Shown: positions 9,829 to 19,484, numbered from the stretch's first letter. The stretch is 64,000 bases of DNA from Anianabacter salinae (GCF_019061145.1 NZ_JAHQZS010000002.1:310001-374000), one strand, 5' to 3'. A program made the numbers and translations. The notes: generated by a model not told the origin, from the letters alone.

Positions 9829-10974
9829 GTGGCCGAGAAACGATCCATCTTCGAGGAAGTCGACGCGAACAAGGCCGATGCCCCGCAAACGCGCGCGACC
9901 GGCGTGATCGACGCCAAGGCCCGCGGCGCTCGCGGCGCCATCCGGGTCTGGCTGATGGTCCTGTTCGCGCTGGTCGTCCTGATGATCGCGGTGGGCGGGC
10001 TGACCCGGCTGACCGATTCCGGCCTGTCGATTACAGAATGGCGTCCCGTGACCGGCGCGCTGCCGCCGATGTCCGACGCGGCATGGGAGGCAGAGCTGGA
10101 GAAATACCGCGCCATTCCCGAATACCAGTTGCAGAACCGAGGCATGTCGCTGGCCGAGTTCAAGGTGATCTACTGGTGGGAATGGGGCCACCGCCAGCTT
10201 GGCCGCATCATCGGCCTTGTCTGGGCGGCGGGGTTCTTCTTCTTCCTGGCGACCCGGCGCATTCCATTGGGCTGGACGCCGCGCCTGTTGGGCCTTGGGG
10301 CACTTGGCGGCCTGCAGGGCGCGATCGGCTGGTGGATGGTGTCCTCGGGCCTGACGGGCACGATGCTTGACGTGGCCAGCTACCGGCTGGCCACACATCT
10401 TGGCCTGGCCTTCGTGATACTTGGTCTCATTGCCGCGTATGTCTTCCAGCTTGGCCGGACCGAGCGTGACCTGATGCAGGCCCGCCGGGCGCACGAGCCG
10501 CGCCTGAAGGGCCACGCCACCGGCCTGATGCATTTCGCCTTCCTGCAAATCTTGCTGGGCGCGCTGGTCGCCGGGATCGACGCAGGGCGCAACTATACCG
10601 ACTGGCCGCTGATGGCGGGGGGCCTTTTGCCGCCCGGCCCGCTGGCGCTGGAGCCGGTGTGGCGCAACTTCTTCGAGAACGACGGCCTTGTTCAGTTCAT
10701 GCACCGCATCGCCGGATATCTGCTCTTTGCCTTTGGTATCGTGACGTGGTTCCGCTCGCGCCGGTCGTCCTATACCCGCACCAGGCGCGCCTTTGATCTG
10801 GTGCTCGGGATGCTGGTCCTGCAGATGCTGCTTGGCATCGTCACCGTGATGTATTCCGCGCCGCTTCAGCTTGCGATCCTGCACCAGTTCGGCGCGGTCT
10901 TGCTGTGGGTCCTCATCATCCGTGGCCGCCACCTTGCCCAATTCCCCCTGTCCCAATCCGTGAGAGACGCCTGA
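9829..10974 (+). CDS. ctaA: Heme A synthase (COX15/CtaA)
   Basis: Inner-membrane oxidase that converts heme O to heme A for cytochrome aa3 oxidase. The GTG start at 9829 follows AAAGGGCAGGG and gives 381 residues, the usual length for the alphaproteobacterial COX15 type. About eight membrane helices are visible in two homologous halves; heme-ligand histidines sit in EWGHRQLGR, ATHLG, FMHRIAGY and LHQFGA, and the conserved GGLTRLTDSGLSITEW follows the first helix. The stop overlaps the start of the M32 peptidase gene (TGATG). Confidence 0.93.
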   Translation: MAEKRSIFEEVDANKADAPQTRATGVIDAKARGARGAIRVWLMVLFALVVLMIAVGGLTRLTDSGLSITEWRPVTGALPPMSDAAWEAELEKYRAIPEYQLQNRGMSLAEFKVIYWWEWGHRQLGRIIGLVWAAGFFFFLATRRIPLGWTPRLLGLGALGGLQGAIGWWMVSSGLTGTMLDVASYRLATHLGLAFVILGLIAAYVFQLGRTERDLMQARRAHEPRLKGHATGLMHFAFLQILLGALVAGIDAGRNYTDWPLMAGGLLPPGPLALEPVWRNFFENDGLVQFMHRIAGYLLFAFGIVTWFRSRRSSYTRTRRAFDLVLGMLVLQMLLGIVTVMYSAPLQLAILHQFGAVLLWVLIIRGRHLAQFPLSQSVRDA

Positions 10975-12455
10975 TGATGTCCGCCTATGACGATCTGACC
11001 GCCTTCCAGCGCGAAACCGAAGCCCTTGGCGCCGTCGCGGGCCGTCTGGGATGGGACCAGGAAACCATGATGCCGCGCGGCGCGGCCCAGCAGCGCGGCG
11101 AGGAGATGGCGGCGATGGAGGGCGTGCTGCACGCCCGCCGCACCGATCCGCGCCTTGGCGACTGGCTGGCCGCGATCGACGATTCCGCGCTGGACGCGGC
11201 GGGGCAGGCAGTGATGCGCCACATGCGCCGCGACTATCTGCGCAATACCAAGGTGCCTGCGCGGCTGGCGTCCGAGATCGCGCGCGTCACGTCCGTTGCG
11301 CAAGGCGTCTGGGCCGAAGCGCGCGCCGCCGAGGATTTCGCCGCCTTCGCGCCGACGCTGGAAAAGGTGATCGCCCTGCGCCAGCAAGAGGCTGCCGCCA
11401 TCGCCGACGGCGGCGATGCCTATGACGCGCTTCTGCAGGACTACGAGCCGGGGGCATCCGCGGCCTTCCTCGAAGACCTGTTCGGTGCAATGCGCCCGCG
11501 CCTTGTGGCCTTGCGCGAAAAAGTGCTGGGCGCCGCCCGCCAGCCCGCCGCGCTAAGTCGCGATTTTCCCGCCGATCAGCAGATGGCGCTCGCCGCCGAG
11601 ATCGCGGGCGCCTTCGGCTACGACTTCAACAGGGGCCGCATCGACAAGGCGGTGCACCCGTTCTCGTCGGGCGGCGGCGCCGATGCGCGCATCACCACCC
11701 GCACCGCGCCCCGCGATCCGTTCAACTGCATCTATTCGACCATCCACGAGGTCGGCCATGCCAGCTATGAACAGGGGATCGACCCGTCCTACTGGCTGAC
11801 CCCGCTGGGGCGCGGCGTGTCGATGGGCGTGCACGAAAGCCAAAGCCGGATCTACGAGAACCAGCTTGGCCGCTCACGCGCCTTCACCTCCTACCTCTAT
11901 GGCCGCATGACCGACCGCTTCGGCGACATCGGCATCGACGGCCCCGAAGCATTCTACGCCACCGTGAACCGCGTCCATTCAGGCTACATCCGCACCGAGG
12001 CGGACGAGGTGCATTACAACCTGCACATCCTGATGCGCTTCGATCTGGAGCGGAAGCTGATCTCGGGCGATCTGCCGGTCGCCGACCTGCCGGAGGCGTG
12101 GAACACCCGCTTCGAGGCCGATTTCGGCGTTGCGGTCGACAAGCCCTCGAACGGCTGCCTTCAAGACGTGCACTGGTCGGTGGGCCTGTTCGGCTATTTC
12201 CCGACCTACACGCTGGGCAACGTCTATGCCGGCTGCCTGCACGAGGCGCTGCGCAAGGCGGTCCCTGACCTCGACGCGCAACTCGCCGCCGGGGACACCA
12301 GCATGGCGACCGCCTGGCTGCGCGAGCACCTGCAACAGCACGGCGGCCTGCACGAGCCCCGCGCCACCATCGCCCATGCCGCCGGAAACCAGCCGACCGA
12401 AGGCCCGCTGCTCGATTACCTCGACGCCAAGTTCGGCGATCTCTACGGGGTGTAG
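10974..12455 (+). CDS. M32-family metallocarboxypeptidase
   Basis: Zinc or cobalt carboxypeptidase of the thermostable carboxypeptidase 1 (Taq) family, releasing C-terminal residues from peptides; cytoplasmic, with no signal peptide. The 493-residue protein has HEVGH at 258-262 with the third ligand glutamate expected in the ESQSRIYEN segment, and DEVHYNLHILMRFDLER downstream. Two adjacent ATGs (10974, 10977) are possible; the first overlaps the ctaA stop. It ends four bases from the convergent CorC-like gene. Confidence 0.92.
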   Translation: MMSAYDDLTAFQRETEALGAVAGRLGWDQETMMPRGAAQQRGEEMAAMEGVLHARRTDPRLGDWLAAIDDSALDAAGQAVMRHMRRDYLRNTKVPARLASEIARVTSVAQGVWAEARAAEDFAAFAPTLEKVIALRQQEAAAIADGGDAYDALLQDYEPGASAAFLEDLFGAMRPRLVALREKVLGAARQPAALSRDFPADQQMALAAEIAGAFGYDFNRGRIDKAVHPFSSGGGADARITTRTAPRDPFNCIYSTIHEVGHASYEQGIDPSYWLTPLGRGVSMGVHESQSRIYENQLGRSRAFTSYLYGRMTDRFGDIGIDGPEAFYATVNRVHSGYIRTEADEVHYNLHILMRFDLERKLISGDLPVADLPEAWNTRFEADFGVAVDKPSNGCLQDVHWSVGLFGYFPTYTLGNVYAGCLHEALRKAVPDLDAQLAAGDTSMATAWLREHLQQHGGLHEPRATIAHAAGNQPTEGPLLDYLDAKFGDLYGV

Positions 12456-12458
12456 CGC

Positions 12459-13769
12459 CTATTCCAGCGGCTTGATCTTCAGCCGCGACAGGCGGTTCTC
12501 CTTCTTGGCGACCACCTCGAACCGGAAGCCGTGGAACAAGAACACCTGTCCCTGCGCCGGGATCATCTGGGCCTCGTGGATCACGAGGCCCGCGATGGTG
12601 TTCGCCTCCTCGTCGGGCAGCAGCCAGTCCATCGCGCGGTTGAGATCGCGGATGGTCATCGCGCCGTCCACCAGGAACGAGCCGTCATCGGCCTTGCGTA
12701 CCGGATGCTCGCCCTCGGCGTCGAATTCGTCGGTGATCTCGCCGACGATCTCTTCCAGGATGTCCTCAAGCGTGATCAACCCCTGCAGTGCGCCGTATTC
12801 GTCCACCACCAGCGCGAAATGCGTGTGGCGGCGCAGGAACTGCCGCATCTGGTCATCCAGCGTCGTCGTCTCGGGCACGAAATAGGGCTTCATCGCCACA
12901 TCAAGGATGTCGAAGCCGTCAAGCGGGTCCGCGCCGTCGCCAGGATCACTCATTCGCGCATACATCGCGCGCAAGAGGTCCTTGGCGTGGATCACCCCGA
13001 CGATGTTCTCCTTCTCGGAACGGAACACCGGCAGGCGGGTATGCGCCGAGGCAAGGCACTGCTCCAGCACCTCGCGGGGCGGCAGCGAGGCGTCGATCAT
13101 CTCGATGCCGGAGCGATGCAGCATGATCTCCTCGACCGTGCGGTCGCCAAGATCCAGCGCGCCAAGCAGGCGGTCGCGGTCTTCCTTTTCTACCGCACCC
13201 TCGGAATGGCCCAGTGTGATCGCGCCGACGATCTCGTCGCGCACCGCCAGGATCTGGCTGTCGGGATCGGCGCGCACGCCGAACACCCGCAGCATCCCGC
13301 GCACCAGCAGACGCACGGCGCTGACCACCGGCGAGAACACCAGCACGATGACCCGGATCGGGCGCGCCACGCGGGCGGCGGCGACCTCGGCGTTGGTGAT
13401 GGCATAGGTCTTTGGCAGCACCTCGGCAAAGATCAGCACCAGCAGCGTCATAATCAGCGTGGCCAGCGCCACGCCGCTTTCGCCGAACAGCCGGGTGAAC
13501 AGCGCCGTGGCAAGCGACGTCGCCAGGATGTTGACCATGTTGTTGCCAAGCAGGACCGAGCCGATCAGCCGCTCGTTGTCCTCGGTGATCTCGAGCGCCT
13601 GCGCCGCGCCCTTCGATCCCTTGTCGGCCTGGCTGCGCAGCTTGCCGCGCGAGGCCGCCGTCAGCGCCGTCTCGGAGCCGGAAAAGAACGCCGATAGCAC
13701 CAGCAGTCCAAGGATCGCCGCGGCGCTGATCCAGAAGGCGCTGTCGAGATGTAGGGTCAGGTCGTCCAT
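12459..13769 (-). CDS. CorC/HlyC-type CBS-domain membrane protein
   Basis: A 436-residue inner-membrane protein of the CNNM/CorC/HlyC family, linked in other bacteria to magnesium or cobalt resistance and efflux. The DUF21 membrane domain (residues 1 to about 195, with FFSGSETALTAASRG and LIGSVLLGNNMVNI) is followed by a tandem CBS module (about 210-345, HRSGIEMIDAS and ALVVDEYGALQGLITLEDI) and a C-terminal CorC_HlyC domain. The order and length match the family. A copy of the local hairpin repeat lies upstream, between it and xerD. Confidence 0.9.
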   Translation of the reverse strand: MDDLTLHLDSAFWISAAAILGLLVLSAFFSGSETALTAASRGKLRSQADKGSKGAAQALEITEDNERLIGSVLLGNNMVNILATSLATALFTRLFGESGVALATLIMTLLVLIFAEVLPKTYAITNAEVAAARVARPIRVIVLVFSPVVSAVRLLVRGMLRVFGVRADPDSQILAVRDEIVGAITLGHSEGAVEKEDRDRLLGALDLGDRTVEEIMLHRSGIEMIDASLPPREVLEQCLASAHTRLPVFRSEKENIVGVIHAKDLLRAMYARMSDPGDGADPLDGFDILDVAMKPYFVPETTTLDDQMRQFLRRHTHFALVVDEYGALQGLITLEDILEEIVGEITDEFDAEGEHPVRKADDGSFLVDGAMTIRDLNRAMDWLLPDEEANTIAGLVIHEAQMIPAQGQVFLFHGFRFEVVAKKENRLSRLKIKPLE

Positions 13770-13840
13770 TGGCTCGCAACTGTCATGATCCGGGCGGACT
13801 TAGGGGCACCGCCCCCCCATCGTCAAGCGCGCGCCCGCTT

Positions 13841-13896
13841 TCATCTTTGGTCTTCAAATACCTCCAGGGGGGTCTGGGGGGACAGCGTCCCCCCAG
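13841..13896 (-). repeat. Intergenic hairpin repeat, copy 1 (after xerD)
   Basis: Read on the minus strand, just after the xerD stop: a perfect 9-bp hairpin (CTGGGGGGA / TCCCCCCAG, 13874-13896), then ACCCCCC and the conserved tail GGAGGTATTTGAAGACC-AAAGATG. The tail recurs at 23669, 47748 and 57519 while the stem sequence varies. There is no T-tract directly after the stem, so it is not a textbook terminator. Confidence 0.85.
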
Positions 13897-13898
13897 CC

Positions 13899-14822
13899 TT
13901 ACCCCTTGGCGAGCGGGTGGTGGTCCAGAACCAGTTGCCGAAGCCGGGCTTCCAGCACATGGGTATAGATCTCGGTCGTGGCCACGTCGGCGTGGCCCAG
14001 CAGCGTCTGGATCGAGCGCAGGTCGGCGCCGTTCTCCAGAAGATGCGTCGCGAAGGCGTGGCGCAGGGTGTGCGGCGTCACCTTGGCGGGGCTGACCCCG
14101 GCGGCGGCGGCAAGCTCCTTGATCAGCATGTAGAAGCGGTGCCGCGTCAGATGCCCGTCTTTCGACGGAGAGGGGAACAGGAAGCCTGAGGCGCGGTGCC
14201 CGTCAGTGGCGCGCGCCGCTTCGGCAGCATCGCGCGCGGCAAGCCAGCCGGTCACAGCCTCGCGGGCCGCTTCCGACAGGGGCACCATGCGCTCCTTGCC
14301 GCCCTTGCCGCGCACCAGAAGCATCCGAGGATCGCCCCGCGCTGCCGACACCGGCAGCGACACCAGTTCCGTGACCCGCATGCCCGTCGCGTAAAGCAGC
14401 TCCATCAGGCAGGCGTTGCGCAGGCGGTCGGCCTCACCGCGCCCGTGGCCGTGCGCCGCCGCGATCAGGCGGTCGACCTCGTCGATGGACAGCGTCTTGG
14501 GCAGGCGCTTGTCGCGGCCCGGTCCCTTGATCTGGATCGCCGGGTTGTCGGCGCGCAGGCCTTCCTCAAAGGCGAAGCGGTAGAGCTGCTTGATCGATGA
14601 CAGCCGCCGCGCCCGTGTCGCGCGGGCCAGCCCGTGCGCATCACAGTGCACCAGATACGCTTCGATCTCGTCCCGCGTCGCGGCCTCAAGGCCCGATCCC
14701 CGCACCGCCAGCCAGTCCTCAAAGTCTTTCAGATCACGCGCATAGGCAAGCTGGGTGTTGTGCGCCGCGTCCAGTTCCGCCGCCTGCGCCTCGATGAAGC
14801 CCTGTATCCAGCGGCGGCTCAT
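13899..14822 (-). CDS. xerD: Site-specific tyrosine recombinase XerD
   Basis: Acts with XerC at dif to resolve chromosome dimers. The 307-residue protein has an N-terminal SAM-like core-binding domain (about 1-95) and a catalytic domain with the tyrosine-recombinase residues: Arg in YATGMRVTELVSL, Lys in VRGKGGKER, HTLRHAFATHLL, LLGHADVATTEIYTHV with the nucleophilic Tyr. Its length and lack of phage neighbours support Xer and not a phage integrase. The start overlaps the upstream gene by four bases. Confidence 0.93.
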   Translation of the reverse strand: MSRRWIQGFIEAQAAELDAAHNTQLAYARDLKDFEDWLAVRGSGLEAATRDEIEAYLVHCDAHGLARATRARRLSSIKQLYRFAFEEGLRADNPAIQIKGPGRDKRLPKTLSIDEVDRLIAAAHGHGRGEADRLRNACLMELLYATGMRVTELVSLPVSAARGDPRMLLVRGKGGKERMVPLSEAAREAVTGWLAARDAAEAARATDGHRASGFLFPSPSKDGHLTRHRFYMLIKELAAAAGVSPAKVTPHTLRHAFATHLLENGADLRSIQTLLGHADVATTEIYTHVLEARLRQLVLDHHPLAKG

Positions 14823-16339
14823 CCCCGCTGGTCCAGAATCAGCGTCTGAAGCGCCGCGCGGCGGGCGGTGTCGTGCAGTCCGATGGCGCGAAAGAACGCG
14901 ACCGCGTCCGTCAGATCGCGCAGATCGCCGGCGGCGCCGCGCTCGAAATGCCCGATCGCCGACAGGATCGCGGCGCCAAGGCCGGAGGTTTCGATTTCGC
15001 GTCCGTAGCGCTCGGGGATACCGCGCGCGCGAAACCCGTCCAGCAAGGCGCGGGCCTGGGCGTCGCTGCCCTCGACCCCGTCCGCGCGCCCGGTGGCGAT
15101 GGCGACGGCAAGGGGGCCCGCCTCGGCCGCTGTGGCCTGCGCTGCGCTTTCATAGGCGGGCCCAAGAAGCCGCAGGTGCACCGCCAGCCGCGCGGCGTCC
15201 CCTTCGAGGTCCACGGTGGCCAGCCGGTCGGCGTAAAGATCGGCCAGCGCGACGGCCAGCCCGGCGCCTTGCATTTCCGACCAGACAGAGGGCAGGGCGG
15301 CGGCCACGGCATCCGCCCCGCCCGATGCCAGCGCGGCATCGAAGGCCTGCACCGCCGCGACCCTGTCCCACAGGCCGCCCGACGCGGCGGGGCTGCGCTC
15401 GGTGTAGAGGCCGAGCAAAAGGTTCGGCTCCAGCGCGCCCGACCGCACCAGCCGCTCTGCCGCCTCGATCTTCTGGCGCCAGCCGGTCTGGTCGGACAGG
15501 TCGGCGCGGGCAAAGGCGAGGGGCATGTTGCCGGTTGGCAATGTCTCTCCGATGGCTTCGAACAGGCGCAATTCCAGCGGCGTCGGCTGCCGCGGCGGTG
15601 CAAGCGACGCGCCGTTCTCGGCCGCCTCGGGGTCGAGGAAGCGGTGCAGAAGGTCGCCCTCGGCCGGGTCGATCACGCCGATGGCCTCGCCTGTGCCCAG
15701 CGTCAGCGCGGCGGTGTCCCAATCGCCCGCCCGCGCAAGGCAGAACACCCGCGCCGGAAAGCTGGGCGCAAGATCGGGCGAGGCGGCAAGGCGCTCGCAC
15801 GCCTCGGTTTCGGTGCCGGTCAGAAGGGCCGCGTCGAAATACCGGCGAAAGATCGGCGGAGTGGTCCGTCCCGCCCGGTCGACGAGCGCCTTGACGTCAT
15901 CGACCGCGCCGTAGCGCAGCAGGGTATCGAGACGTGCCAGAAACAGTGTATCTGCGGGATCGCCGCCCAAAGGCGGATCGACCTCGGCCAGGAGCAGCGT
16001 GAACGCCAGGTCGCGCAAGCCCGGGGTCAGCCCCTGGGGCAAGGCGGCGAAGGCAGCGGCGATGTCGGCAGGCTTGCCCTTGCCCCACAGATCGCGCGGC
16101 AGCCCGGTAACGGACACCGGCAAAAGACCCACGGCCACGGGGGCGGCATTTTCGATGGTCGAAACGGTGATGCCTGGGGGCGACGCGCCGTCGCTGGTGG
16201 GCGGCTGGGGCCGCGGCGCGGCCACCGCAGGCTCGGCCATGCTGTTCGACAGCCAGTCGATGATCGACAGCGGACCCTCTTGCGCCCCTGCCGGAAGGAC
16301 GCCGAACATCAGAACTGCGGCTGCTGCCCTAGTCCGCAT
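14819..16339 (-). CDS. Exported protein of unknown function
   Basis: A 506-residue protein with a cleavable signal peptide (MRTRAAAAVLMFGVLPAGAQ). The mature part is Ala/Leu-rich and helical throughout, suggesting a repeat-type alpha solenoid, but I could not define repeat units. No catalytic motif was recognised. It overlaps the 45-aa membrane peptide gene upstream by 11 bases and xerD downstream by four, so the three form one translationally coupled unit. Function unknown. Confidence 0.8.
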   Translation of the reverse strand: MRTRAAAAVLMFGVLPAGAQEGPLSIIDWLSNSMAEPAVAAPRPQPPTSDGASPPGITVSTIENAAPVAVGLLPVSVTGLPRDLWGKGKPADIAAAFAALPQGLTPGLRDLAFTLLLAEVDPPLGGDPADTLFLARLDTLLRYGAVDDVKALVDRAGRTTPPIFRRYFDAALLTGTETEACERLAASPDLAPSFPARVFCLARAGDWDTAALTLGTGEAIGVIDPAEGDLLHRFLDPEAAENGASLAPPRQPTPLELRLFEAIGETLPTGNMPLAFARADLSDQTGWRQKIEAAERLVRSGALEPNLLLGLYTERSPAASGGLWDRVAAVQAFDAALASGGADAVAAALPSVWSEMQGAGLAVALADLYADRLATVDLEGDAARLAVHLRLLGPAYESAAQATAAEAGPLAVAIATGRADGVEGSDAQARALLDGFRARGIPERYGREIETSGLGAAILSAIGHFERGAAGDLRDLTDAVAFFRAIGLHDTARRAALQTLILDQRG

Positions 16340-16466
16340 TCAGGATCACCGGAGTGGTGACATCGGACTGGTCCGGTGACAGGTCGCCCAGATAGGCATA
16401 CCCGACCAGCCCGATCCCGCCGAACAGAAGGGCGATCAGGATCAATCGAAAGAGCCACCGAAACAT
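16329..16466 (-). CDS. 45-aa single-pass membrane peptide
   Basis: A small reading frame encoding MFRWLFRLILIALLFGGIG at its N-terminus, one transmembrane helix (about residues 5-27) with a positively charged start, then an acidic tail ending VILNAD. GGAGG precedes the start at 16466. It overlaps the signal-peptide protein by 11 bases, which supports real translation. The likely topology is N-in with a short periplasmic tail. Function unknown. Confidence 0.6.
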   Translation of the reverse strand: MFRWLFRLILIALLFGGIGLVGYAYLGDLSPDQSDVTTPVILNAD

Positions 16467-16588
16467 GCCTGTCTGACCTCCGCTCGGGTTTCCGGCCACG
16501 GCCGGTTTTACCTTGCGTTTATATATGGCATTTCAGGCTACAACAGGCCATTGAGACGGGCGATTTATTTTGCGCGAGGGCCCGCCGG

Positions 16589-17137
16589 TTGGGCTGGAAA
16601 CTGAAGAAAACGGTTGTGCTTGTTGGAATGATGGGGTCGGGCAAGACCGCCGTCGGCACAGCCCTTGCGCGAATGCTTGGCGTGCATTTCCTTGATTCCG
16701 ACGCCGAAATCGAAGCGGCAGCCAATCGGACCGTCGCCGAGATATTCGCTCGCGACGGCGAGGATTTCTTTCGCGGCAAGGAATCGCAGGTGATCGCGCG
16801 TCTGCTCGAAGGTACACCGGGCGTGTTGTCCACCGGCGGCGGCGCCTGGCTTGCGCCCGGCAACCGCGACCGCATCAAGGCCGAGGGCGTGGCGGTCTGG
16901 CTGCGGGCCGATCTTGACCTGCTCTGGCAACGGGTCCGGCACAAGACGACCCGGCCGCTGCTGCGCACGCCCGATCCGCGCCGGACGCTTGCCGATCTCG
17001 ACCGGGTGCGCAGGCCCGTCTATGCGCTGGCCGACCTGATCGTCGACGCGGACCCGGGCTATTCCATCGACGACATGGCGCGCCGCGTGCTCGCCGCCCT
17101 GCAGACAAGACCCGACGTGCTGGAGACGCCGAGATGA
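16589..17137 (+). CDS. aroK: Shikimate kinase
   Basis: Phosphorylates shikimate at O3 in aromatic amino-acid synthesis. No ATG precedes the P-loop; the TTG at 16589, eight bases after GAGGG, gives MGWKLKKTVVLVGMMGSGKT and 182 residues, close to the family norm. Visible motifs: Walker A GMMGSGKT, the shikimate-binding Asp in DSDAEIE and Arg in FFRGKES, GGGAW, and the lid arginine region TTRPLLRTPDP. It overlaps aroB by four bases (ATGA). Confidence 0.92.
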   Translation: MGWKLKKTVVLVGMMGSGKTAVGTALARMLGVHFLDSDAEIEAAANRTVAEIFARDGEDFFRGKESQVIARLLEGTPGVLSTGGGAWLAPGNRDRIKAEGVAVWLRADLDLLWQRVRHKTTRPLLRTPDPRRTLADLDRVRRPVYALADLIVDADPGYSIDDMARRVLAALQTRPDVLETPR

Positions 17138-18249
17138 GCATCGAGACGGTTCACGTTCCCCTTGGCGCGCGCGCCTATGATGTCCGCATCGGCCCGGGGC
17201 TTCTGGCGCGGGCCGGAGAGGAAATCGCGCCGCTGCTGGACCGGCCCCGCGTGGCGGTGCTGACGGACGAGACCGTGGCTGCCTTGCATCTGGGCGCGCT
17301 GACGGACGGGTTGGCGGCGCGCGGCATCGAGGCGGTGTCGCTGGCGCTGCCGCCGGGCGAGGCGACCAAGGGCTGGCCGCAGTTCAGCCGCGCCGTTGAA
17401 TGGCTGCTGGCCGAGAAGATCGAGCGGCGCGATGTGGTCATCGCCCTGGGCGGCGGCGTGATCGGCGATCTGGGCGGTTTTGCCGCCGCCGTCCTGCGGC
17501 GCGGTGTGCGCTTTGTTCAGGTGCCGACCTCGCTTCTGGCGCAGGTGGACAGTTCCGTCGGCGGCAAGACCGGGATCAACGCGCCGCAGGGCAAGAACCT
17601 GATCGGCGCATTTCACCAACCCTCGCTGGTGCTCGCCGACACCGACGTCCTGCACACCCTGCCGCGCCGCGACTTTCTGGCGGGCTATGGCGAGGTGGTG
17701 AAATACGGCCTGCTGGGGGATGCCGCGTTCTTCGACTGGCTCGAGGCGCATGGATCAGCGCTGCGCGACGGCGACGAGACGGCGCGGCGGCATGCCGTGC
17801 GCCGGTCCGTCGAGATGAAGGCCGAGATCGTGGCCCGCGACGAGACCGAGCAGGGCGACCGCGCGCTTCTGAACCTTGGCCATACCTTCTGCCACGCGCT
17901 CGAGGCCGCGACGGGATATTCCGACCGCCTGCTGCACGGCGAAGGCGTCGCCATCGGCTGTGCGCTGGCCTTCGAGACCTCGGCGCGGCTGGGGCTCTGT
18001 GCGCAGGAAACCCCAAGCCGGGTGCGCGCGCATCTGCGCGACATGGGAATGAAGACCGACCTTGCCGACATTCCGGGCGATCTGCCGGATGCAGAGGGAC
18101 TGCTGGCGCTGATGGCGCAGGACAAGAAGGTGGTCGGCGGCAAGCTGCGCTACATTCTTGCGCGCGGGATCGGCGCGGCATTCGTTGCCAGCGACGTGCC
18201 TGCGGACACGGTGCGCGCCGTGCTGAAGGACGCGCTGGCCGTCCGCTAG
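17134..18249 (+). CDS. aroB: 3-dehydroquinate synthase
   Basis: Second step of the shikimate pathway: NAD- and metal-dependent conversion of DAHP to 3-dehydroquinate. The 371-residue protein carries ALGGGVIGDLGGFAAA, the QVPTSLLAQVDSSVGGKTGIN segment, GYGEVVKYGLL, and the metal ligands in LNLGHTFCHALE and LLHGEGVAIG. It is translationally coupled to aroK and ends overlapping the convergent pepT by four bases. Confidence 0.96.
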   Translation: MSIETVHVPLGARAYDVRIGPGLLARAGEEIAPLLDRPRVAVLTDETVAALHLGALTDGLAARGIEAVSLALPPGEATKGWPQFSRAVEWLLAEKIERRDVVIALGGGVIGDLGGFAAAVLRRGVRFVQVPTSLLAQVDSSVGGKTGINAPQGKNLIGAFHQPSLVLADTDVLHTLPRRDFLAGYGEVVKYGLLGDAAFFDWLEAHGSALRDGDETARRHAVRRSVEMKAEIVARDETEQGDRALLNLGHTFCHALEAATGYSDRLLHGEGVAIGCALAFETSARLGLCAQETPSRVRAHLRDMGMKTDLADIPGDLPDAEGLLALMAQDKKVVGGKLRYILARGIGAAFVASDVPADTVRAVLKDALAVR

Positions 18250-19484
18250 GGCGCTGTCACCAGCCGGGAGCAGACCCGCGTGGCCGCCGCCATGTCCTGC
18301 AGGGATATCCATTCGAGCGGGCCGTGAATGTCCTGCATCCCGGTGAAGATGTTCGGGCAGGGCACGCCAAGCTCGGTCAGCCGCGATCCGTCCGTGCCGC
18401 CGCGAATGGGCACGGACACCGGCGTCAGTCCCTCGGCGCGGACCGCTTCGCGCGCCAGATCAACGGGCGTCATGTCGTTCTCCAGCCAATAGCGCATGTT
18501 GCGATACTGCTTGCGGATGTCGCAGGTGACGCGGGTGCCGGGATGCGCCGCCTCGGTCTCGGCGCAGAGCGCGCGCAGGCGTGCGCCCTTGTCCTCAAGC
18601 CCGTCCAGTTCGAAATCGCGCAGGATGAAGCGGACAGTCATCGTCGCCGCGCCGCCTTCCATCCCGTAGCAATGGATGAACCCGTCGCGGCCATCCGTCG
18701 TCTCGGGGGTCTGTCCGTCCACGTCGAGCGCCGAGACGATGCGCGCCGCCAGATGCGCGGCGTTCACCAACCGGTCCTTGGCATAGCCCGGATGCGCCGA
18801 GACGCCGTGTATCGTCACCGTGGCGGCATCGGCGGAAAAGCTTTCATACTCGATCTCGCCCTTGCGCGCCCCGTCGAGCGTGTAGGCGAAATCGGCGTCC
18901 ATGTCGGCAGGCAGGCGCGGATCGACACCACGGCCGATTTCCTCGTCCGGGGTAAAGGCCAGCCGGATCTTGCCATGCGCCAGCCCGGGCGTCGTCAGCA
19001 GGTATTCCGCCAGCGTCACGATGATCGCGACCCCCGCCTTGTCGTCCGCGCCCAGAAGCGTGGTGCCCGACGCGGTGACGATATCCTCGCCCTCCTTGCC
19101 CGCGAGGTAGGGCGCGGCGGTGGCATCAAGGATCAGGTCCGGCGCGTCGGGAAAGGTGATCGCGCTGCCGTCCCATGCCTTGTGCAGGCGCGGCTTGACG
19201 CCCGCGGCGTGAAACTGCGGCGCGGTGTCGACATGGGCGCAGAACCCGATGACCGGCTTGCCCTCTGCGGTGGCGGGCACCGTGGCCAGCACCGCGCCAT
19301 ACTCGGTCAAGGTGACATCATGCACGCCGATCCGTTCCAGTTCGGCGACAAGATGGCGCTGCATGTCAAGCTGGATCGCCGTGCTGGGCTGGCTCTCCGA
19401 CTGCTCGTCGCTCTGGCTGTCGATGGCGCAATAGGCCATCAGCCGCGCGCCAAGCGCATCCTCGAAGGCGGGGAAGGTGGTCAC
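18246..19484 (-). CDS. pepT: Peptidase T (tripeptide aminopeptidase)
   Basis: Cytoplasmic M20B zinc aminopeptidase that removes the N-terminal residue of tripeptides. The 412-residue protein has the M20 ligands in order: GFCAHVDTAP (His and Asp), LLGADDKAGVAIIV (bridging Asp), FTPDEEIGRG (catalytic Glu-Glu), and IRGGTDGSRLTELGVPCPN with NIFTGMQDIHGPLEW at the C-terminus, all typical of PepT. It is 12 bases downstream of ssb on the same strand. Confidence 0.94.
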   Translation of the reverse strand: MTTFPAFEDALGARLMAYCAIDSQSDEQSESQPSTAIQLDMQRHLVAELERIGVHDVTLTEYGAVLATVPATAEGKPVIGFCAHVDTAPQFHAAGVKPRLHKAWDGSAITFPDAPDLILDATAAPYLAGKEGEDIVTASGTTLLGADDKAGVAIIVTLAEYLLTTPGLAHGKIRLAFTPDEEIGRGVDPRLPADMDADFAYTLDGARKGEIEYESFSADAATVTIHGVSAHPGYAKDRLVNAAHLAARIVSALDVDGQTPETTDGRDGFIHCYGMEGGAATMTVRFILRDFELDGLEDKGARLRALCAETEAAHPGTRVTCDIRKQYRNMRYWLENDMTPVDLAREAVRAEGLTPVSVPIRGGTDGSRLTELGVPCPNIFTGMQDIHGPLEWISLQDMAAATRVCSRLVTAP

